A stretch of 64,000 nt of DNA from positions 49,399,756 to 49,463,755 of the forward strand of contig CM055103.1 in NCBI GenBank assembly GCA_029204225.1, written 5' to 3'. The stretch's first letter is position 1. Every line of letters begins with the position of its first letter. Under the pieces are notes generated by a model that had not been told where the DNA came from, made no database searches, and saw only the letters and a program-made list of their open reading frames with translations. Source of the DNA: Diphasiastrum complanatum. Taxonomy: Eukaryota > Streptophyta > Lycopodiopsida > Lycopodiales > Lycopodiaceae. Positions 48,418 to 58,380 of this stretch are shown in pieces. A program made the translations under genes and the position numbers.

Positions 48418-48900
48418 AGTGTGAGAGATTTCAACTAGCTTAGTCTAGTATATTTTGGTAAATTGTCAATAAGAGGCCAAAACTCATTTTAGACTTAGAG
48501 ATAAACTTTTTGAAGTTATATTAGTTTAAAATACATTCAATAAACACTTTTTGAAAGTGTGAGAAAGTTGGTAGTCGAGTTTGAGAGAGATTCAAATTTG
48601 AACTTTGGGTACATTGAATCTAGACCAAAAAATAGTAGGGTTTACATTTTGGAGGGAAAGCCAAGTGGCCAAATAGGGTTTGGACACTCTATAAAAGGAT
48701 TTAACTTGTGGAGAGACACATCTTCTCTCTTCTCTCTCTCTCATTTCATCATTATACATGGTTCTCTTTGGGTTCTACTATCTATTGGTGCACTATCTTG
48801 ATAATATCTTGCAATCTTGTGTGTAGAATGCTCATATTTTGCTATTTTCGGTTCCACACGTGTGAAATACAGTAGGGTACTGTAATTGTATGGACAACAA
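48418..48900 (+). repeat. Diverged LTR related to gypsy element 1 LTR
   Basis: GAGGCCAAAACTCATTTTAG and ACTTAGAGATAAACTTTTTG resemble 8066-8110 of the element 1 LTR, and a TATA box (TATAAAAG, 48690-48697) is in the matching position, followed by a CT-rich start. An inverted repeat CTAGTTGAA/TTCAACTAG (48404-48438) lies at its left edge. Confidence 0.5.
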
Positions 48901-49316
48901 ACATGTTTTATGTTTTGGTTCATGTTTGATCAGTATCTCTTATAGTTTCAATCTCATTTTGTATGTGAATGCTGGTTTTTCTACATTGGCAGGATTGTTG
49001 GTTTGCTCTTTATTGTAACTAAAGATCAGGGACATGGATTGGATCTTGAATGATCTGAAATCCTTCACAATTATCAGACACCACTTAGCCTCCAAAAAAG
49101 AAGATCTAATTTGAAGATATCGAGGAAAAACACCAAAAATAGAGACAAAAATCACTTAAACTGATGGATTAGCTACCAAACATTCATGAAACACCTTCTG
49201 AACCTTTGCAAACTTCTTTGAGGTCTCAGAATTATGTGAAAAAAGTCCCTGTCAAATTTGGTCTGGAACTGAGCTGTGAAAAGTGCACTTCCCCTAGTAT
49301 GCACTCTATTTTCCTC

Positions 49317-49324
49317 TATATAAA
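49317..49324 (+). promoter_or_regulatory. TATA box upstream of the second copy of the extra ORF
   Basis: TATATAAA, 311 bp before ATG 49628; equivalent to the box at 16252 (both followed by GAATTCGAGTC). Confidence 0.5.
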
Positions 49325-49627
49325 GAGAGAATTCGAGTCATTTGGCACTTCATCCAGTGAAGCTCTGCCAAAATTTTCATCGAAAATTCAACATTCTTTG
49401 TTTGAGACGAAACTTCACACCCATGTCCATCAACACTAATACCCCACTGTCACACACTCATTACCACCATTTTCAGACTTGTTCACACGAATTTCACCTT
49501 TTCCAGTTTTCTAAGCCTTTTCGCCATTTTTAACGTCTTTTTTGTCTTTTTTAAAAGCCTTCTACTATTTTTTCCATATCCGTCGCTCACATCCCTCATC
49601 TAGCTCCCAACTAGAACCTCTAACATC

Positions 49628-49814
49628 ATGGTGTCCTCTTTCAATCATGAAAACCAACCATCTAGTCCTTCGGACGAAACCGACCCCAAGGATATCGTTA
49701 AGCAAGATATCCCTACTGACATGCAAATCTGGCCACTACCTTCTGACTCCTTGGTCACGCCATGGGTCCAGGCAGCCAACCCACTCCTCCAAGCCATGGG
49801 CATTTACCCACAGC
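49628..49814 (+). pseudogene. Second copy of the extra ORF N-terminus, cut by an LTR insertion
   Basis: The peptide has DIPTDMQIWPLPSDSLVTPW and ANPLLQAMGIYPQL, matching the element 1 extra ORF (EIPEATHIWPLPSNALIQPW; PLLEAMGFY). The preceding 5' flank (49200-49430) also aligns with 16140-16350. The frame ends where the 49815 LTR begins. Retention of these blocks in a diverged copy supports a real protein domain. Confidence 0.75.
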
Positions 49815-50563
49815 TGTAGGCTGATATTCCAAAGAATATTCTAGCCATCTTGCGGAACATCTTAAAAAATACAAGTAGGATAAAATTTAAACGTAGAACT
49901 TGCCCATCAAGTTTAGACTTTTGCGGTATCCGTAATGGCTTAAGTTATTTAGTTCTAAGTTTAAATTGCCATGGGCACTGCACATAGATATGTAGTTTCC
50001 AGTTATTTCAAGTTATGTAAAACAAAGGTCCATTGGGGGTTTGTCTCATGGCACCAATGTGATTTAAAGTTAAGTTGGCCTATGAGGACTATTTGTCCCA
50101 TAGTGCCTTTTTGTAAGTGACCACCACTCCAAGTATATATAGGAGTGGAAGAGTCCATTTTAGACAAGAACCTCATTTGCAATACATGCCTATATTTCTC
50201 TCCGATTGTTCTCCCTTAGGTGGTTTCATGTACTGTGTTACTTCACATTGTATTGTATATTATTCATTTGGCAACAAGTTAAGTTAATCTAGGCCCTCCA
50301 TTCTCTAGTAGGGTAAGCCTTAGAGGATGAGATTTATTTTAGGGTTTTATCTTTTAGGTTAAGTCGTCATTTGTTAGAAACTAAGGAGAGAAAAGAGAGA
50401 AGAGTGGATCTTACCCATCAAAATACTCACCACCATGCTCATGACTGTCTTTCTTGCATCCATATCCAAGCTAGTTGGAGAAGCCATACCGTAGACTAGT
50501 TGGGAGACTGCCATAGTCATGCTAGTTGGAGCCATAGCCGGTATGGATGCTGAAGATCCAACA
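49815..50563 (+). repeat. 5' LTR of gypsy element 3
   Basis: Starts TGTAGGCTGATATTCC, ends ATCCAACA one base before the primer site. TATA box TATATATAG at 50134-50142 is enclosed by CCACTCC/GGAGTGG (50124-50148). Hairpins occupy its transcribed end. Confidence 0.85.
50299..50546 (+). repeat. Hairpin cluster 3, including a branched structure
   Basis: CATTCTCTA/TAGAGGATG (50299-50307 with 50321-50329; one G-U pair), GACTA/TAGTC (50494-50498 with 50514-50518), GCTA/TAGC (50521-50524 with 50535-50538). An outer perfect 8-bp stem CCATACCG/CGGTATGG (50484-50491 with 50539-50546) encloses the last two, giving a three-way junction. Confidence 0.88.
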
Positions 50564-50564
50564 T

Positions 50565-50578
50565 TGGCACCATTGCCG
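50565..50578 (+). other. Degenerate tRNA-Asp type primer binding site
   Basis: TGGCACCATTGCCG differs from the Athila-type site by G-to-A changes at two positions and is degraded further downstream. Confidence 0.6.
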
Positions 50579-51313
50579 CTCTTTTTCTTGCTCTCTCTAC
50601 GTTTCTAGCTCCTCTTTCTTTGTTTTTGCTTGTTCTACGTTTCTAGCTACTCTTTTTAGTTCTTCCTTGTTTTTTTCGCATCCTTTGTGCCTTCTTCTTA
50701 CTTGTTTTTAGCATCCTTTTCGCTTGTTGTTCCCATGATCTTTGTTTTTTGCAGGTTCTTTTACCATTCTTCTTGTTGGTTAGTACCTTTGCTAGGGTTT
50801 AGAGCCATCCTTCCACACCCAAAGGCCTAAATCCTGCTCTCCACGATCCTGCTTGCACGGTCCTATCTTTCAAAGGGAGCGCCATGCTTAGCTTCTCAGG
50901 TTTCAAAGGGAGTGGCATGATTGGTGTCACGGATAGATAGATCTTCAAAGTTCGAATTGCTCTGAAAATCTAGTGCAGCAGAATGGATGGCTCGCTGCCG
51001 GAATACGTTATCTATTGTAGAAATGTCCCCCGAGACAGACGCTATCAGCCGCGTTTTGAGAAGTCACTCCTATGAAAATGTTCATCGGTTTACGGGCTAC
51101 TCTTTCATGTCCATTGAAGTTCCAGCAACCCGGCAGATCAGACATCGCACTGTTTGAGCCAGCCCACCATCGCACCTACATCTTGTTTTCACCTTGTTTT
51201 CACCGTTCAGAGCTGCGTTTTGGAGCCACCATCTCGTTTTGGAGTTACGTTTCACCTCCCTCTGAGCTGCAACTGATTTGGAGCTGCCTGCGCACCTCTG
51301 AGCTACCTGCGTT

Positions 51314-51434
51314 CACCTGATTCAGACAGCTACGCCTTCAGCACGACCTCCAGTACCCATCAGACCGCCCTTTCACCTGATTCAGATAGCTGTGCCCTCA
51401 GCACGACCTCCAGTACCCATCAGACCGCCCTTTA
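51314..51434. repeat. 61-bp tandem duplication
   Basis: CACCTGATTCAGA... through CATCAGACCGCCCTTT repeats twice with three substitutions. Confidence 0.9.
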
Positions 51435-52639
51435 GGAGGACTCGGAGCAAGCCACCAATCATCAACAGAGTAGCGGCCAATAGTAGCTCTGTTTTGATTG
51501 CGTTTTGATCTGTAGTGGCTCAGAATGGTAGCGACCAACAACATGGTAAGCGGCTCAGATGCCTTTCTAATGCATGCACCTCGTTTCTGAGCCATCAGCT
51601 TCACGGCTTCTTGCATGCCCTTTTGATCCTTGAACGATTTGGAAGGAGTGCCGTCCTCAGCCTTGTGCGATTCAGAGGTCTTCATAGCCATTCTTCAGAC
51701 ATTTTTTCTTTTTCATACATACTTTTGCTATTTTCTAACGTTTTCAGATATGCTTCAGACATTTTCAGTTGTTTTTTTGTTGTTTTTTCGACTTCAGAGG
51801 GTATTCTACTGTTTTTCAGACATTCGAGATATTTCTCATCACTGTTTCAGCCATTTTCACTGTTTCAGCCATTTTCAGATATTTTCAATGGTTTTCCGAC
51901 TGTTTTTTGGGACTTTAGCGATGTTTTTCATCAGTATTTCAACCGTTTAAGACGTTTTCAGAGGTTTGTCAAAGGTATTACAGCTTGTTCTCCAGCTGGG
52001 TCAGTCATTTTTCAGGTTCTAGTCTACAGGAACACATCAGATGTTCGGAAGCGTGCATCTGTAGAGGATGCATCCAAGGTTCCGTCGAGGGGCTGAAGCC
52101 TGCAGCTTATTTTCGATGGAGTTTTGAGCTTGTTTTCAATGCACCATCAGCTTGTTTTGCATGTAGCTCATTTTCAGTTTGTTTTCAGAAGACCCTGCTC
52201 GTTTCAACTCCTTCAGTGTCAGTTTCTCAATGTCGTTTTCCCCATCTGCAGCCCAGCCCACGGTAGGTTTTGTCGCCCACACGACAGTTCGTCGTCCCAT
52301 CTTTCAGCCCACAACAGATCTTTCCATTATCAGTGTTTTACAACCCACGACACTTATTCATTAGCATCTTTCCAAGTTCTGTACCACACGACCCTTATTC
52401 ATCAGCGTTTTTTTTAAGGTTTGTATTGTTTGAGAAGTGAGGTTTGTTTGGGACTAGGCTACCTCAAATCTATGGTTATATCAGTGCATAAATTAAGCTC
52501 TATCCGGAAGACTAAAACTTGAAAACAAGCACTAAATATCGCTTACTTGCTAATACTAAGAATGCATTTGCTTTGCTTGAGAGACTGAAGGCTATGTTGC
52601 TTGCGAGTGCTTGATTGGAACACATACCTTCCCGTGTAC

Positions 52640-52915
52640 GAGTCATTTTCACCCCGAGTCGTGTGCGAGTACTTCTAGTGCGAGTCATGTATGAGTAGTA
52701 AATTACCCTTCCGAGTCGTGTACGAGTCATATTCTTGTGCGAGTCATCTTCTGTGCGAGTCCGGTGTGAGTACATCAGTTTTCGTCCACGAGTCATTTTT
52801 TTTGCACGAGTCATCTTCTGTGCGAGTCCTGTGCAAGTCATCCGTTTTCGTCCACGAGTCATTTTTTTGCACGAGTCATCTTCTGTGCGAGTCCTGTGCG
52901 AGTCCTCCGTTTCGC
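52640..52915. repeat. Cluster of GTGCGAGTC / ACGAGTCAT motifs
   Basis: Over a dozen copies of CGAGTC with T/A-rich spacers, all in the same orientation. A ~62-bp block (CGTTTTCGTCCACGAGTCAT, then GCACGAGTCATCTTCTGTGC) is duplicated at 52782 and 52846. Confidence 0.92.
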
Positions 52916-53066
52916 ACAACTGTATGAGCCATTCCTTGATTTTTGCAACGACTTTTGTCAGCTACAAGAATCCTAGAGAAGAGGAGCAATTTGAACAAAA
53001 AAAAAATAAATTCCCAAATAAAGTAAGAAAACCCAAAACAAACTTGTAGAAATAGTGCAAAATTTT

Positions 53067-54590
53067 TTATCTTTCTTAAAATAGAATTATCTAGTACTCG
53101 CATAGCCTGTTCTTTGGCAAGATTTGGACTTGTGCAAGTCCCAGGCATGCATGCAAATTCTATCCAGAGAGGTTCATTTGTGATCACAACGAAGACCCAT
53201 AATTTCAAGCACTTGAAACTTAGTAAAATCCTCTAAGATCAACATCATATGGTTCCACTCAGGAAAATCCAAGCTCTTGCAGATACACTTTGCACCTAGA
53301 ATTGTACATATCCATCTTCCATCGCCGACAGTCCTATCATGATGAATCTGTTTTGATAGCCTTAAGCACCTCTAGTAGGGAATGCCTTAGAAGTGTCCTA
53401 GTAGGAAACCATAGATCCGTCACGATAAGTTTGCCAAATCTGTCGATATCAACATCCATCACCCATCACCTAAGTGCATAGAATCTCTACATAGAGAGTG
53501 CTTGTTCTGTAACAAGTTTGCTTGAGACAGTTGCTTTTCTTGTAAGAAGTTCAATGGTATGTTAAGAGCGTTCAGATGACAAGGAGTAAATGGCATGTCA
53601 TAATCTCAAGCTAACAAACGTTGAGTTTTCTGAGTGCAAGTTTTGTATGCTGAGTTACTACTGACTAGTGGGGATCAATCCATTGCCTTCAAATCTTGAG
53701 ACCGCCGATGAAGAGGCCTGTCCAGCTACTGACACCCTCAAGTGGTAATATGAGAACGAGAGACTTTGTGAGGCAAATGACAGTGACGTGTCAACAATGC
53801 CAAACATGTCAATCCAGAATCAGATTTCATTGGAATAACTCAAAACTATTATGAGACTCTATGTTATCACCAATGGTAAGATACAGAGCGAAAATGGCTA
53901 TTTTCGCATATTTCATCATGGTAAGTATTCGCATAGAGGTAAAACATCTCTAAACGATTCCCAGCAAAAACTTTAACACATGTGCAAATACTCTACTTAC
54001 ATATCTTGACCAAGAAATCGAAAAAGGCCCCCTTAAAATGATCAAAATTGGCCTGTGCGAATAGGTTGGAGGTACTTTTTTCCTAAGGACTAGAGGCTCT
54101 AGAAATATCAAGAAAGTCCAAAGACGGTGAGAGAAACATAGCAACCTCCTCCAAATTATCTAACGATACAAATTTTTGATCTTTCCTCAAATAGTACTCG
54201 CACGGTACTCGTTTTGGCAAGCTTGGAATTTGTGCGAACCTCTTCACTTGTGTGCGAATTCTCTAGAGCTAAAACTAGCAGAGTCATACTCCAGTATCTC
54301 TCGAAAGATCAAAACTTGAAAACTTAGCATCATCAATCCAAGCGTGAAAATGAGATCTGTCATCGCCAAAAGTGATTCAGTGAGATATCTTTATCCTTAG
54401 GCCTGTACATATTCACAATTACCATTAACATCTTGGTCACATATTCCTACCGCGTCTAGTTGGGAGAAGCCTTAGGTATATTCAGTAGGGATTGCCTTGG
54501 ATGTAACCTGGTAGGGAGCCATAGATAAGCAAGATATCACACTCATCATTCACCATCCATCACCTAAGTATTGATTTTCTACTAGAGCAC
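53067..54590 (+). repeat. Duplicated leader segment (53067-53490 and 54178-54590) with hairpins 4 and 5
   Basis: Both copies run from GTACTCGCA...TTTGGCAAG through GTACATAT, hairpins and CCATCACCTAAGT. Hairpins: CACCTCTA/TAGAAGTG (53367-53374 with 53388-53395, one mismatch), loop GTAGGGAATGCCT; ATATTCA/TGGATGT (54478-54484 with 54498-54504, two G-U pairs), loop GTAGGGATTGCCT; a degraded copy at 54448-54478. Confidence 0.75.
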
Positions 54591-55134
54591 CATGAGTGGG
54601 AAGTCAGATCAGCCTCCTCCCAAAGTGGAAAGGAGAATTCCACGGATTGATGCACCAAATATGATGGGGAAACCAACCCCGTACGATTTTTTCACGACTT
54701 CGAAAACACTTGTACGTTCTACGATGATACTTCTGAAGCTGAAAAGCTCAGACTATTCCCCATGATCCTACTTGGCGATGCAAAGGAATGGTATTTGAAT
54801 ATTGAAAAGTCAGACACAACCATGTGAATTGCACTCGCGGCGGCCTCAGCTCCTCATCAACATAGGCCAACCAAGGCCAATAGGCCCAATTTTTCATCAA
54901 CCTCAATCCTCCGGTTCTATGAACCATCATCCTACACCACTTTTACATTCTCAACCAGAGTCTTCTTATCCACGACCAATCGCTCCCCATCCAACACAAC
55001 AATCTTTTGTAGAGAGTCAACATATTGCTACATCGTCTATCACACAAGTTGATTCCGACTACATAGACCCAACGATGTACTATATAGAAGATACCAATGT
55101 GCCTGCTCATCAAGTTGATCCATTTGCACCTTAA
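54588..55134 (+). pseudogene. gag remnant of gypsy element 3
   Basis: Starts ATGAGTGGGAAGTCAG (MSGKSDQPPPKVERR), continues IPRIDAPNMMGKPTP, then after a frameshift HDFENTCTFYDDTSEAEKLR, LFPMILLGDAKEWYLNIEKS, the retrotransposon gag core as in element 1. It then jumps to a Pro/Gln/His-rich stretch (PQSSGSMNHHPTPLLHSQ) ending at 55134. The second half of the gag domain and the zinc knuckle are missing. Confidence 0.8.
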
Positions 55135-57596
55135 TAAAATTAGTAGTAATAGATGTGTCTAGGCTCGTCTAGTCTTACTTATTCTTTTGTCATCCACGGA
55201 CACATAGCTGCTTTTGATCCAAATACAGTTACATCCTATCTAGCAATCACGTAAGGTCTATCTCAAACATCATTCATAGATAAGACTGAGAATGTACCAC
55301 CTCAGATCTGTGTCTTCATTACGTCTCTACGACCAAGCAATTGATATCATACCCTGGAGCCAAGTTTTGAGCTACTGCCTGATGAATCATGAGTTTTGTG
55401 TCTCAATGATCACCCGTATGTTTTATCTGAGTGAAAGTAATCTAAGACATAATTGTCTTATTACATGCTACGTAAATGTTATATGTTATCACTTGTTTTT
55501 CTTTTGTAACATTGTAGCTATGGCCTTGTGCCAAGTTCGATACTGGATTGCAAGAGTTTGGTCTAAGAGTGTCATGCAAATCCTTCTATAGAGTTATCTA
55601 CTACAATTTTTCATTTTTTCTCTTATTTCAAGTTTTGTTCTGTCAACTATGTCGTTTGTTGCTTCCTGTTTGTTTGTTCTATTGTCGTATAGTTTGGTGT
55701 GTTTTCTTTTGCAGCAACACCATAGGAGATATTTCATCAGCAATTTTATTCTATCTCTATAGTTGTAGTATCACACGAATTTTCATTGGGATATATCTCT
55801 ACATCTTTACCAATGATTTCAACAACTTTTAATATGAACAAAAAGAGTAGTCAAGGACTTCAACAACAAATGCTCAATTTGGCAACAAAACGAGCATCTT
55901 ATCAGACTGCAACCATGATGTAGCAAAAGATCCATCTTCCCAACAAGATGGAATATCTGCCACAACACCAACACTGCCATTTGCAATAAGCAGTTGGTTT
56001 TACGTAAGCGCTACAATATCCACGCTTTTCCAATTGCCTAACCATGGCCATCAAATCATCAATAAAGTGGCAGCTTGTGCAAGTGAAGGGCTCTCAAGTC
56101 ACATCAGAGGCAAAATCTATGTGCAAACCAACGCAGACGACAAGTGTTTTTACCAATGCCAACAACGATGCTTCATTGGCAAAATGTACATTGAGCAGTG
56201 GTAATCGTGTCTCAAGACCATACTACCACAGTTGTACATCATCCATTCAATCATCTACGAAGGCCGCAATAAGCATAAGTCATCACTGAGTGAAATCCCG
56301 TAGGCCTACGTAAACTAAAGGACTCTCAAGTCAATCAGAGATTGAAGTTATGAGCGCACAACCTCAATGACAAAGCTATTTTCAAAGACGAGCAATGATG
56401 ATTTCATGGAGAATTGTACAAAGAGCATTGGTTATATTATGGAGAGATATGGAAAACCACACAATACTTATCTCATTCCTTTTTTCCATCCATTCATTCC
56501 CTCATATTCCACCATATGGTCAATCTTGAAACTTCATCTCACTTCTCCCATCCTTGTTTCAAGACCTCATTTCCATCCAATGGATCGATCTGAACTTGCT
56601 ATGGGTTATGAATTAAAATACTTTGTAAAGCAAACAACTCTACGACATCTGCAGCAGACCACTGATGTTGTTTAAAAGCTCCAAGGGAATAAAGCAAGAA
56701 TAATAGAGGCCCTCACCAATAAAATGCCAGTCGTGTCGCCGCAAAAGAGATCAGCTTCTTGATAATTCCAAAGCACATGACTATGTGTATGAGAAAAAAA
56801 AAAAACGTCATACAAGTCTCTAGATACAATTGCTACAATTCAAAGAGCTCTCAAACTATGCAAAGAGCTCAAAGAAGTTGCAGTGGCACAACAACGTCAA
56901 AACAGGAGATCTCTATCAGCAAAGTTTATCAAATAGTTTTTGGAGACAATAGTTTGTCAACTACAGTACCTTTGTGTTCATGAAGGAGACAAATCTATGC
57001 CATCTACAACATACCATTGATATAGTTTGGCGTTGAAGCAACGAATTCAAGGATGTTAGAGATTTCCAACAATGATTATGAGCCATGTCTTAAGTCCAAA
57101 AAAAAAAAAAAAATCAAACAGCTGCAAGAAACGTCAAATGGAAAACTTTTACTGACAAAAGTGCTTTCAAAAGACAGTAATGGGCAAAGGAATTTTGATC
57201 CATCTAGCCCCTTCCATCTATCCACCTTCACCACTTCCAAGATTACAACACCCCCTATCACGCCCATTTCATCTTCATCTCACTGTCGTTTAGTAACCCC
57301 TTGTGTGGCATTCACATCATGTCTCAAGAAATACTAAGCTCATGTATATCATCCGTTGAATCATTTGTGTGGGCAATTGGAAGCAAGTCATCAATGAGCC
57401 AACTCCAACCCGATTCAATCCAAATCTTCTGGAGATGCTCGTACTTCTTCAAAGCTTCATCTCCTACGGAACAACACTTTACAAAAAGTTTCACATCTAC
57501 AAGCTGCACCGACTTTGACTCCTCCAGCACCATAAGGAGCGGGGCCTTAATATTGCACTTGGCGTAGGACTGCCAAGTTCTTAACGGACGGGATAA
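55135..57596 (+). other. Rest of gypsy element 3 interior, no recognised domains
   Basis: Fragmentary frames only. Related phrases recur (GTGGCATTCACATCATGTCTCAAGAA-type pieces at 56190-56240 and 57300-57330, and ACATC[TA]ACAAC-type pieces), suggesting internal duplication. A 96-codon minus frame at 57614-57324 has no recognisable motif. Confidence 0.4.
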
Positions 57597-57768
57597 TGTA
57601 GGCTGATATTCCAAGGAATATTCTAGCCATCTTGCGGAACAACTTTAAAAATACAAGCATGATAGAATTAAAACGTAGAACTTGCCCATCAAGTTTAGGC
57701 TTTTGCGATATCCGTAATGGCTTAAGTTATTTAGTTCTAAGTTTAAACTGCCATGGGCACTGCACATA
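57597..57768 (+). repeat. 3' LTR of gypsy element 3, first 172 bp only
   Basis: Aligns with 49815-49986 with few changes and stops at TGCACATA. Confidence 0.88.
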
Positions 57769-57770
57769 TC

Positions 57771-58380
57771 AAGAACCAGACATGGTCACTAGTCGAAGTT
57801 CTTGCTGGTTGCAATCTCATCGATTGCAAATGGGTCTTCAAAATCAAATACAATGCCAACAGAGCGATTGATCGAAGGAAGGCAAGACTAGTAGCATGAG
57901 GATTTGTTCAGATCCCTAACATTGACTACAATGAGACATTCAGTCTAGTAGTCAAACACTCATCAATTCGATCTCTCTTATCGTATGCAGCAGCCGACCT
58001 AGAAGTACATCAACTTGATGTACAGACAATTTAGATGTTGTCTTTTGAGTTCGACATGACAGACCTTGATGAAGCTCACTTCTGTCTAGGCATTCAAATC
58101 CATAGAGACAGAGCGAGACGACTGATATATATTACTCCACAAAGGTATCTTCACAATGTCCTCATCAAATACAATCCGATTAATTGCAAGTTAGCTCACT
58201 CATTGATGGATTCAGGCCTGCGATTGTTGAAGGACCAATGTCCTCAGACTAAGCATGAAGAGGAGCAGATGAGAGAATATCCCTATCGATCGATACTTGG
58301 ATCTCTCATGTATGCAATGGTCTGCACAACCTCAGCTGTGCAACGGCGCCGAAGCGAGTGTTTACAAAGTTCTTGTTCAA
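57771..58380 (+). pseudogene. Ty1/copia reverse transcriptase fragment
   Basis: Plus-strand RVT_2 blocks: LIDCKWVFKIKYN, IDYNETFSLVVKHSSIRSLL, AADLEVHQLDVQT, then a deletion that removes the catalytic YVDD region, then FEFDMTDLDEAHFCLGIQI, RRLIYITPQRYLHNVL and YRSILGSLMYAM. In-frame stops at 57897 and 58030. Fragment of an unrelated copia family, next to the truncated gypsy 3' LTR. Confidence 0.88.

Larger units (their letters stand above)
50579..54587 (+). other. 4-kb leader of gypsy element 3 (non-coding, repeat-rich)
   Basis: Contains a 61-bp tandem duplication (51314-51434), a TTTTCAG-rich tract (51690-52200), a CGAGTC motif cluster (52640-52915) and a ~420-bp duplication (53067-53490 and 54178-54590) with hairpins. 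Open frames here are low-complexity and not supported as genes. Confidence 0.65.
49815..57768 (+). mobile_element. Gypsy element 3: LTR, tRNA-Asp-type primer site, long leader, gag remnant, truncated 3' LTR
   Basis: 5' LTR 49815-50563 and the first 172 bp of the 3' LTR at 57597-57768 align closely. A degenerate primer site at 50565, a 4-kb leader full of short repeats and a gag start at 54588 follow in the expected order. No protease, RT or integrase was recognised in 55.1-57.6 kb, so the element is either heavily deleted or non-autonomous. The 3' LTR is cut and joined to copia RT sequence. Confidence 0.8.

Noticed and set aside
48101-50546. Hammerhead or other known self-cleaving ribozyme
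   Set aside because: I looked for a CTGATGA...GAAA core around the hairpins and did not find it; the constant loop does not match a ribozyme core I know.
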